NCBI GenBank assembly: GCA_027297025.1
Contig: JAPUIM010000100.1
Coordinates: 1-5,650, forward strand
Length of the DNA stretch: 5,650 nucleotides
Source: Bacteroidota bacterium
GTDB lineage: Bacteria > Bacteroidota > Bacteroidia > Cytophagales > Cyclobacteriaceae
Direction of reading: 5' to 3'
Below the pieces are notes generated by a model, which saw only the letters and a program-made list of their open reading frames with translations, had not been told where the DNA came from and did no database searches. Shown here in pieces: positions 1-5,650 of this stretch. Both the position numbers and the translations under genes were made by a program. Position 1 is the first letter of the stretch; each line of letters starts with the position of its first letter.

Positions 1-17
1 TTTTATATGAGCTATTT

Positions 18-40
18 ATTAGCTTAGACAAGCTAATTTT
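18..40 (+). terminator. Candidate intrinsic terminator hairpin
   Basis: ATTAGCTT (18-25) and AAGCTAAT (30-37) are perfect inverted repeats around the four-base loop AGAC, and the stem runs into a short T run (37-40). This is the shape of a weak, AT-rich intrinsic terminator read on the plus strand, so it may end a gene lying left of the window. The stem has only two G-C pairs and the T tract is short, so it could also be a chance dyad. Confidence 0.35.
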
Positions 41-79
41 AGAAAAAGTTCGATACTTTAATATTATTTGATCAATCTC

Positions 80-332
80 ATGAATACACGAGAAAAAATT
101 CTGCACAAGCACTGAACCTCTTCAACCGGTAGGATTTGCACAAGTATCACAGAGGATGATTGCCGATATGTTGTCCATCAGTGTTGGTAACCTTCGTTAT
201 CACTTCAGGACCAAAGAAGAATAATTAATGGCCTTTTATCGTAACATGATCAACGAAATCGAACTTGAATCAAGTGTTAATATAACCAGATGGCAATATC
301 CTAATTGTTTAAAATGCGTTGATTTTGATTAA
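80..332 (+). pseudogene. Decayed TetR-family transcriptional regulator (N-terminal remnant)
   Basis: From ATG 80 the reading begins MNTREKILHK and hits TGA at 113. Dropping into the next frame near 110 gives ALNLFNR, and a second shift near 130 gives GFAQVSQRMIADMLSISVG followed by NLRYHFRTKEE. Together these rebuild the helix-turn-helix of a TetR-family repressor, including the recognition-helix pattern VGNLRYHF. A TAA at 222-224 then replaces an expected hydrophobic codon, and the same frame continues LMAFYRNMINEIELE before losing recognisable similarity and stopping at 330-332. TetR proteins usually run to about 190-200 residues; here only about the first 65 survive and the ligand-binding domain is gone. 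Two one-base losses could be sequencing errors, but the added nonsense codon and missing C-terminal domain argue for true decay. The right boundary is approximate. The target and ligand of the ancestral protein are unknown. Confidence 0.8.
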
Positions 333-359
333 CTTTAAAATAGGTAATATTTATAGTCA

Positions 360-1469
360 GTGATTTCGGATTATAGCATCAACCCCTGGTTACCAATTGT
401 CCTTATCGGGGCGTTAAATGGTTTTATTATCACTTTGGCCCTTTTACTCAGGAAACGCCACCTGGCGAACATATTCCTGGCAATTATGATTGGTTGCTTT
501 TCTTATCAACTTTTCAGTAGTGTCCTTTACCAGACTGATTTGATAAAGAAAGTCCCTTTTATTGTTGGGACCCCTACATTACTCCTTTACCTGATCGGCC
601 CCTCTTTTTACCTTTATATTGTATTGACCCTAAAAAATAAGAATTATCTAAATAGGTCTGATTACCTCCATCTTATACCTTTCCTGATCTGTTTAATAGC
701 TGCCTCCCCTTTCTATTTCCAGAGCAACGCCCAAAAGTTGGCCTATCTTAACAATATTGATCCAAATACTGTAAATATCCCTTTAAAACGGGCTTTCTAT
801 TTTTTAGGGCATATTATTCAGACCATCTTTTACCTTATCTTGTCATTCAGAATGGTATTTCATGAGAATATCAAACCCCCTAATTCCAATATTTATGGGA
901 AATTAAAATGGATAAAAAGAGTGTATTTCTCGTTAATGTTATTTGCATTGATCTATGCTACAGAACTGGTCATTTTCATGTTTTTTGACTCTTATTCAGT
1001 ACAATGGAGAAATATTTTCAATAGCTCAATATCTTTTTTTGTGATCATGATGGGATTCTGGCTATTAAAAGAATCCGATATCCTCACTCACACCAGGTTT
1101 AGTTCATCGTTATCATTAGAAGATGAAAAAATTCAAGAGATCAAAAACAAGATAGTGTCAGTATTGGAAGATGAACAACTTTACCTTGACAGTAAACTTA
1201 CTTTAGGCAGTCTGGGTAAAAAATTATCTATCAATACCTTTTATATCTCAGCAGTTATCAACAAATCATTCGGGAAAAGTTTTAACGAACTGGTAAGTGA
1301 ATACAGGGTAAACTATGCCAAAAAAATACTCTCTCAAGGTAATTTTAACCAAATGAAATTATTTGCCGTTGCCCTGGAATCCGGATTTAGCAATAAGAAC
1401 ACATTCAACAGGGTATTTAAAAAGATTACCGGAAACACCCCTTCCGAATACAGGTCTTTGACAAAATAA
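360..1469 (+). CDS. Membrane-bound AraC-family transcriptional regulator
   Basis: This 369-residue protein joins a hydrophobic sensor half to an AraC/XylS DNA-binding domain. Hydrophobic segments suggesting about seven membrane helices lie near residues 11-30, 35-55, 67-91, 103-120, 145-167, 187-209 and 219-237. A charged linker (about 250-275) leads to two helix-turn-helix units: the first near 281-303 (LGSLGKKLSINTFYISAVIN), the second near 331-355, ending in the family signature with ALESGFSNKNTFNRVFKK and GNTPSEYR. The start is GTG 360: an in-frame TAG at 354-356 rules out anything further upstream, and the next in-frame ATG lies inside the second membrane segment. No Shine-Dalgarno sequence is visible, as is common in Bacteroidota. 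The architecture implies that a signal at the cytoplasmic membrane is passed to a DNA-binding domain tethered on the inner face. It is transcribed in the same direction as the propeller-hydroxylase pair 237 bases downstream, so it is a plausible regulator of it; the ligand is unknown. Confidence 0.9.
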   Translation: MISDYSINPWLPIVLIGALNGFIITLALLLRKRHLANIFLAIMIGCFSYQLFSSVLYQTDLIKKVPFIVGTPTLLLYLIGPSFYLYIVLTLKNKNYLNRSDYLHLIPFLICLIAASPFYFQSNAQKLAYLNNIDPNTVNIPLKRAFYFLGHIIQTIFYLILSFRMVFHENIKPPNSNIYGKLKWIKRVYFSLMLFALIYATELVIFMFFDSYSVQWRNIFNSSISFFVIMMGFWLLKESDILTHTRFSSSLSLEDEKIQEIKNKIVSVLEDEQLYLDSKLTLGSLGKKLSINTFYISAVINKSFGKSFNELVSEYRVNYAKKILSQGNFNQMKLFAVALESGFSNKNTFNRVFKKITGNTPSEYRSLTK

Positions 1470-1491
1470 TGTCTGTCTATAATGATGTTCC

Positions 1492-1540
1492 TTGAAAATC
1501 ACCATTTACCCCAAACCCTGAAGGGTGTGTTGATTTTCAA
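1492..1540. repeat. Nested inverted repeat downstream of the AraC-type gene
   Basis: TTGAAAATCA (1492-1501) and TGATTTTCAA (1531-1540) are perfect 10-base inverted repeats. Between them ACCCT (1515-1519) and AGGGT (1522-1526) form a second, inner dyad. In RNA this would fold as a long stem capped by a small GC-richer hairpin, 22 bases past the AraC-type stop codon. There is no T run after it, so it is not a typical intrinsic terminator; it may be a factor-dependent terminator, an mRNA-stabilising structure or part of an operator. Confidence 0.5.
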
Positions 1541-1560
1541 TAACTTCACCCTTTGGGGGT
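1515..1560. promoter_or_regulatory. Pair of similar ACCCT/AGGGT imperfect palindromes, possible operator
   Basis: ACCCTGAAGGGT (1515-1526) and ACCCTTTGGGGGT (1548-1560) are two versions of the same C-run/G-run dyad, with centres about 33-34 bases apart, close to three helical turns. Paired sites of this sort are what a dimeric or two-headed regulator such as an AraC-type protein would use. The second site can also pair with the first in RNA: AAGGGTG (1521-1527) is the reverse complement of CACCCTT (1547-1553), which would compete with the 1492-1540 fold. The operator role is inferred from symmetry and position only. Confidence 0.35.
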
Positions 1561-1637
1561 AGGAAAAAGTCATTGAAAGTCCATCGAAATTGATTTTAAA
1601 GACAGATTCTAAATAGTGCTTCCCGAAGAAATATTTG

Positions 1638-1659
1638 GGGTCAATTGATCAATTGACCC
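1638..1659. promoter_or_regulatory. Perfect 22-bp palindrome, candidate operator
   Basis: The half-site GGGTCAATTGA (1638-1648) is followed directly by its exact reverse complement (1649-1659), giving 22 bases of perfect twofold symmetry with no spacer. It ends 47 bases before the ATG of the propeller gene, where an operator overlapping a promoter would be expected. A dimeric regulator binding here could control the propeller-hydroxylase pair. No convincing Bacteroidota promoter (TTTG with TAnnTTTG) could be fixed around it. As RNA it could form a hairpin, but no T run follows. Confidence 0.5.
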
Positions 1660-1706
1660 TCTATTCTCGTCTTAAAATGGTTATTTATACTTAAATCCAT
1701 ACATAA

Positions 1707-3218
1707 ATGAAAGTCATACAGCCTATTTTCCTGGTATTTTATTCTTTGAGCATATTAGCACAAATAGAATCCGAAAGTATTTTTGATCGCCAATCCATAC
1801 CAAAAGACATGCAAGGTTCCAGGGGTGTTGCCTGGGGTGACCTGAACCATGATGGTTGGCCGGAGATTATCGTGGCAAACCAAGGCCCGGAAAATAGGGT
1901 TTCAGCCAATCATTTATATCTCAATAAATCTGGAAAATCATATGAAATCACTGATCTGTTGATTGACGGGGAGCACTGGTGGAGCGAAGGGGTTTATTTA
2001 ATAGATGTTGATAATGACCACGACCTGGATGTCTTCTTCGCCACCCAATTTGATAATTTCAATCCACTGTATTTTAATAATGATGGATCCCTGGAACCGG
2101 GTGATGCAGGTGATCTTACAAAGGAAAAAACAAATTCCCAGGGAGCGTGCTGGTGTGATTACGATCTGGACGGTGACCTCGATGCCTTTGTATTAAACAA
2201 GAATGGTGCGGATGACTTATTGTATGTTAATAATGGCCTTGGAAAGTTCAATAGATCCAAAACAGGGCCTTGGATTGGAAATGGTGGCGATGGCAGGGCT
2301 TGTGCCTGGGGCGATTTAAATAATGATAGCTATCCTGACCTGGTAGTCGTCAGTTATGGTGTCCGAAAAAACGGGGAAGTAGTAGGTAAACACCGAAATT
2401 ATCTATACCTGAGTTCAGGAAAGGGGACTTATCAGGAAATCACTGAAGGTCATTTGGTTACTGAAAAGAACGCCAGTTACGGTGTTTCTTTGATCGACTT
2501 TGATTATGACCAGGACCTTGATATTTTCGTTACCAATATTTCCCGAAGTGATGTAAATTATCTTTACAAGAACGATGGTAATGGCAACTTTACCGAGCCT
2601 GTGGAAAGCGCATTATCAGATTACACCAACAGGCCGTCAAAAGGGCAAACCTGGGGAGATTTTAACAATGATGGTTTCCTCGATGTTTACATTGCCAATG
2701 GAACAGAAAACTTTCCGGAAATCCAAAATTACTTGTTTCTGCAAAACAGTGATCATTCATTCAAGAGGATCTATTCAGATGTATCAGTGATCGACACTAA
2801 CATCTCAGCAGGAGTTTCCTCCGGTGATTTTAATAATGATGGGCGGCTGGATCTTTTCGTTTGTAATTGGGGTGGTGATGCTGAAAATAATGTATTGTAT
2901 ACCAATGTTAATGCTGAGGGTAATTGGATAAAGATAAATCTGATTGGCTCTAATTCCAATAGCTTTGGCATTGGATCGTGGGTAATCGTCAATACTAAAA
3001 CCCAAAATGGAGAAAGATTGTTAACCAGACATCACTCTGCTGCCAATGGATACGGCAGTCAAAATGAGCCCATTATTCATTTCGGCCTTGGCAATGTAAC
3101 TGAAATAGATTATTTGGAAGTGAAGTGGCCCAATGGCGAGGTTTTGAGATTGCAGGGGATTGAACCAAACAAAACATATACTATCACAGAGGGTAAAGGA
3201 ATTGTAAAAGATCTCTAA
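1707..3218 (+). CDS. Exported FG-GAP/VCBS repeat beta-propeller with ASPIC/UnbV domain
   Basis: This 503-residue protein starts with a short signal peptide (MKVIQPIFLVFYSLSILAQ) and is expected outside the cytoplasm. Seven acidic repeat motifs follow, near residues 45 (DLNHDGWPEI), 100 (DVDNDHDLDV), 151 (DYDLDGDLDA), 203 (DLNNDSYPDL), 264 (DFDYDQDLDI), 318 (DFNNDGFLDV) and 374 (DFNNDGRLDL). Such DxDxDGxxD-like loops bind calcium in integrin-type FG-GAP/VCBS propellers, and seven of them fit a seven-bladed propeller. Residues about 406-495 form an ASPIC/UnbV domain, with NGYGSQ, HFGLG and VKWPNGE as landmarks, as in the CRTAC1 group. There is no C-terminal sorting domain after it. ATG 1707 is preceded directly by an in-frame TAA, so it is the earliest start. 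The stop lies two bases before the hydroxylase gene, implying a shared transcript. The domains suggest a binding or scaffolding role rather than catalysis; the molecular function is not known. Minor oddity: a CWC triplet (148-150) opens the third repeat. Confidence 0.9.
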   Translation: MKVIQPIFLVFYSLSILAQIESESIFDRQSIPKDMQGSRGVAWGDLNHDGWPEIIVANQGPENRVSANHLYLNKSGKSYEITDLLIDGEHWWSEGVYLIDVDNDHDLDVFFATQFDNFNPLYFNNDGSLEPGDAGDLTKEKTNSQGACWCDYDLDGDLDAFVLNKNGADDLLYVNNGLGKFNRSKTGPWIGNGGDGRACAWGDLNNDSYPDLVVVSYGVRKNGEVVGKHRNYLYLSSGKGTYQEITEGHLVTEKNASYGVSLIDFDYDQDLDIFVTNISRSDVNYLYKNDGNGNFTEPVESALSDYTNRPSKGQTWGDFNNDGFLDVYIANGTENFPEIQNYLFLQNSDHSFKRIYSDVSVIDTNISAGVSSGDFNNDGRLDLFVCNWGGDAENNVLYTNVNAEGNWIKINLIGSNSNSFGIGSWVIVNTKTQNGERLLTRHHSAANGYGSQNEPIIHFGLGNVTEIDYLEVKWPNGEVLRLQGIEPNKTYTITEGKGIVKDL

Positions 3219-3220
3219 AA

Positions 3221-5416
3221 ATGGAAAGAAGAACATTTTTAAAGTTATATACAGTTTTCAATGGAGGGCTGGTACTTGGTTTTCAGGCTTGTACCTCAGA
3301 TGGTAACCCAAAAGAAGCAGATTTTACAGAGTTTTCCCCATTCATAAAAATAGGTACTGATGGTTCCGTGATTATTATTGCTAAAAATCCGGAGATAGGC
3401 CAGGGTATCAAAACTTCTTTACCCATGATAATTGCCGAGGAGCTTTGTGTCAGATGGGAAAAAGTGCAAATTGAGCAAGCAGACTATAATGAAGAAAAAT
3501 ACGGTGGTCAATGGGCCGGAGGAAGTTTTGGAGTACGATTGAATTGGGAAGATATGAGAAAGGCCGGCGCCACAGTAAGAGAGGTGCTTGTTCAAGCTGG
3601 GGCCGAGTATTTGAAGGTTAATAAAAGAGATTGCTACGCAGATGATGGCGAGGTTTTTCACAAGCAAAGTAGTAATAAAGTGCCCTATAAAGACCTGGTG
3701 GAACGAGCTGCAACAATACCTCTCCCTGAAGAAATCACATTTAAAAACCAAAAAGATTTTAAAATAGTTGGAAAAAGAATATCAGGCGCTGATGTAAATA
3801 AAATCGTTGTAGGCCAGCAATTATATGGGATAGATTTTAGGCTGCCGAATATGCTCTTCGCCACCATCAAAAAGTGCCCTTACCACAGGGGAAAAGTTTC
3901 CAGGTTTGATGACACCCAAGCCAAATTGGTAACCGGGGTTAAAGATGTTTTTGTTATCGATAATAAAGAATATGGCGGTCATGTGATACTTCCGAACAGC
4001 CCAAATTTTATTAACGGAGTCGCCGTTCTGGCTACAAGTACCTGGTCTGCTTTTAAAGCTGCAAATGCCCTGGAAGTTGAGTGGGGCAGGGACGGACAGT
4101 TAGCAGATTCAACCGATGAAGCATTTGAGAAATTTCGTGTACAACTTAGCCAACCGGGAGAAGAAGTTAGAAAGGATGGAAATCCGGAGACCGTTTTTGA
4201 AAATGCCAAATCAATAATCGAAGCTGAATATGAAGTGCCATTCCTTGCCCACGTCCCGTTGGAACCAATCAATTGCACGGCTTCATTTACAGAAAATTTG
4301 ATCGAAATATGGGCCCCGACCCAAAATCCGGGGGCGATAAGTGAAGCGATATCTAAAATCTTCAAGTTCGATCCTGAAAATATCAGAATTCATATGTTGC
4401 GTGCAGGTGGTGGTTTTGGAAGAAGATATTATATTGATTATGCAATTGAAGCAGTATTGCTGAGCAAACTCAGTAAAACCCCTGTTAAAGTAGTGTGGTC
4501 CAGGGAGGACGACATAGGTCATGATTATTATAGGCCCGGAGGCGTGCACAAGCTCAAAGCATCTCTGGATGAAAATAACAAAATATCTGGTTGGTATCAC
4601 AAAATTGCCAATTCATCCAGGGTTACCTGGCTGGAACGGGATGGTTCGCCTTCCGGTACTGAATTGGATGGGTATGAATTTCCCGCTGGATTTGTCGATA
4701 ACCTGTTATTAGAATACAATGAAGTAAAATCGAATATTCCCATAGGCCAATGGAGGGCAGTTTCCCATTCTTCCAATGTGTTTGTAGTTCAATGCTTTTT
4801 GGATGAAGTGGCTATTAGCATCAACAAAGATCCGGCAGATTTTCTGGCCGATTTCATTGGTCATGAGCAGGCAGTCCCGGTATTTGGAAATTTCAAGCTG
4901 GATGCCGGCAGGCTCAACAAGGTGCTCTCCCTGGTGGTAGAGAAAAGCCAGTGGGGCAGAAAACTTCCCAAAGGGCAAGGTTTAGGCATTGCAGCCAGCT
5001 ATAACCAGGGAGCATTTGTTGCTGAAGTAGCAGAAGTATCGGTAAATAGAAATGGATCATTAAAAGTAAAGAAGATATTTGTAGCAGTCGATTGTGGTAT
5101 CGTAGTAAATCCATCAGGAGCAGAAGCCCAGGTACAAGGAGGGATATTAGAGGGGCTTAGTGCGGCTCTTTTTGGTGAGATCACCACTAGAAATGGAAGA
5201 ACTGAAGAGAGCAATTTCCATAATTACAAGTGGTTGAGAATTAACCAAGTGCCTGAAATTGAGATTTATTTTATGAAAAGTGATGAAGCTCCAAGGGGCT
5301 TGGGCGAACCGCCTTTACCTCCACTTGCCCCTGCTGTTTGCAACGCAATTTTCCAGGCCACTGGTAAACGCGTCAGAAAATTGCCTATTGAATCAAATGA
5401 TTTGAGATGGAGCTAA
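3221..5416 (+). CDS. Molybdopterin-binding hydroxylase large subunit, xanthine dehydrogenase family (IorB type)
   Basis: This 731-residue protein matches the usual length and order of the isoquinoline 1-oxidoreductase beta-subunit group, whose members hydroxylate N-heterocycles or oxidise aldehydes using a molybdenum cofactor. The N-terminus has a twin-arginine motif (ERRTFLK) and a hydrophobic GGLVLGF stretch, so it should be exported folded by Tat. Next come a cofactor-binding segment with PEIGQGIKTSLPM (57-69), the a/b hammerhead domain (about 186-293), HVPLEPINCTA (344-354), the GGGFGRR loop (396-402), GQWRAVSHSSN (509-519) and VDCGIVVNP with AQVQGG (623-641). GLGEPPLPP (693-701) carries the expected catalytic glutamate, E696. 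No haem c motif is present. Its ATG lies two bases after the propeller stop, suggesting translational coupling. The 2Fe-2S partner subunit (IorA type) normally needed for electron transfer is not in the window. All key motifs look intact. The substrate cannot be assigned, so the gene is left without a symbol. Confidence 0.92.
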   Translation: MERRTFLKLYTVFNGGLVLGFQACTSDGNPKEADFTEFSPFIKIGTDGSVIIIAKNPEIGQGIKTSLPMIIAEELCVRWEKVQIEQADYNEEKYGGQWAGGSFGVRLNWEDMRKAGATVREVLVQAGAEYLKVNKRDCYADDGEVFHKQSSNKVPYKDLVERAATIPLPEEITFKNQKDFKIVGKRISGADVNKIVVGQQLYGIDFRLPNMLFATIKKCPYHRGKVSRFDDTQAKLVTGVKDVFVIDNKEYGGHVILPNSPNFINGVAVLATSTWSAFKAANALEVEWGRDGQLADSTDEAFEKFRVQLSQPGEEVRKDGNPETVFENAKSIIEAEYEVPFLAHVPLEPINCTASFTENLIEIWAPTQNPGAISEAISKIFKFDPENIRIHMLRAGGGFGRRYYIDYAIEAVLLSKLSKTPVKVVWSREDDIGHDYYRPGGVHKLKASLDENNKISGWYHKIANSSRVTWLERDGSPSGTELDGYEFPAGFVDNLLLEYNEVKSNIPIGQWRAVSHSSNVFVVQCFLDEVAISINKDPADFLADFIGHEQAVPVFGNFKLDAGRLNKVLSLVVEKSQWGRKLPKGQGLGIAASYNQGAFVAEVAEVSVNRNGSLKVKKIFVAVDCGIVVNPSGAEAQVQGGILEGLSAALFGEITTRNGRTEESNFHNYKWLRINQVPEIEIYFMKSDEAPRGLGEPPLPPLAPAVCNAIFQATGKRVRKLPIESNDLRWS

Positions 5417-5431
5417 ACACTTTTGGAATGC

Positions 5432-5650
5432 TTACTCCCCTTTAACACCTCCGGCAAAATCCTGAACACAGTTAGTGCCATAGGATTTGTGAGGTCTAAT
5501 AGCTACCCCAATTACTTTGTAATCGGGGTTAAGTATGTTTTTGCGATGGCCCAAATCAGAAACACCTTCGTCAATCAAAAGTCCCATCACGATATCAAGT
5601 GGGGAATACAGACCATAGGCACAATTCTCTCCAATGGTTACTTCCCATCT
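5432..5650 (-). CDS. CAP/SCP-domain protein, 3' end only (partial)
   Basis: The minus strand is open from the window edge to TAA at 5432-5434, giving the last 72 residues of a protein whose start lies beyond 5650. It contains GENCAYG (7-13), LLIDEGVSDLGHRKNIL (24-40) followed by NPDYKVIGVAI, and CVQDFAGG (61-68). These are the C-terminal landmarks of the CAP superfamily (cysteine-rich secretory proteins, antigen 5, pathogenesis-related 1); the glutamate of GEN and the histidine of GHR belong to the conserved CAP cavity. Two cysteines (10 and 61) are present. Bacterial relatives are usually exported, but the signal peptide region is off the window. The gene converges on the hydroxylase gene with only 15 bases between stop codons and no visible terminator, so their transcripts probably overlap at the 3' ends. 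Function unknown. Confidence 0.88.
   Translation of the reverse strand, partial: RWEVTIGENCAYGLYSPLDIVMGLLIDEGVSDLGHRKNILNPDYKVIGVAIRPHKSYGTNCVQDFAGGVKGE

Noticed and set aside
1492..1561. Named riboswitch or attenuator in the intergenic region
   Set aside because: Alternative stems exist, but no known riboswitch core, leader peptide or terminator T run is visible.
1634..1669. Possible Bacteroidota promoter TTTG (1634) with TATTCTCG (1662)
   Set aside because: The second element matches TAnnTTTG poorly and the spacing is longer than usual, so no promoter was called.
2005..2790. Short plus-strand open frames within the propeller gene (2005-2196 and 2575-2790)
   Set aside because: They are alternative-frame readings of the acidic repeat DNA, giving methionine- and threonine-rich products without recognisable domains.
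2771..5214. Several minus-strand open frames of 61-128 codons within the propeller and hydroxylase genes
   Set aside because: They lie antisense to two full-length genes with clear protein motifs and show no family motif of their own; they are shadows of the real coding frames.
1..5650. Mobile element, CRISPR array, tRNA or rRNA
   Set aside because: No transposase or integrase frame, no regularly spaced repeats, and no cloverleaf or rRNA-like stretch was seen; the decayed TetR gene alone is not evidence of an insertion.

Overview
The window looks like chromosomal DNA from a Bacteroidota bacterium, possibly of the Cytophagales type. The grounds are the moderately AT-rich composition, starts without a visible Shine-Dalgarno sequence, a membrane-bound AraC-type regulator, and a stand-alone FG-GAP/ASPIC-UnbV protein. 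The lineage call is an inference from protein style, not from a marker gene.

Layout. Bases 18-40 hold a small terminator-like hairpin. Bases 80-332 hold the decayed start of a TetR-family regulator gene, with two frameshifts, an in-frame stop and no ligand-binding domain. A GTG-started gene (360-1469) encodes an AraC-type regulator with about seven membrane helices ahead of its DNA-binding domain. A 237-base intergenic region (1470-1706) is rich in dyad symmetry: a 10-bp stem enclosing a smaller hairpin, two similar ACCCT/AGGGT imperfect palindromes, and a perfect 22-bp palindrome 47 bases before the next gene. Two genes follow, two bases apart: an exported seven-repeat FG-GAP/VCBS beta-propeller with a C-terminal ASPIC/UnbV domain (1707-3218), and a full-length molybdopterin-binding hydroxylase large subunit of the IorB type with a twin-arginine signal (3221-5416). 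On the minus strand, 15 bases from that stop, lies the 3' end of a CAP/SCP-domain protein gene cut by the window edge (5432-5650).

How the genes may work together. The propeller and the molybdoenzyme form an apparent two-gene operon, and both products carry export signals, so both probably act in the cell envelope. The membrane AraC-type protein next door is the natural candidate regulator, and the dyad-rich intergenic region is the natural place for its operator. The small 2Fe-2S subunit (IorA type) that usually accompanies IorB is not in the window; the neighbouring position is taken by the propeller gene. The substrate cannot be read from the sequence. The propeller-IorB pairing is the most interesting point here, but a functional link is inferred from gene order only.
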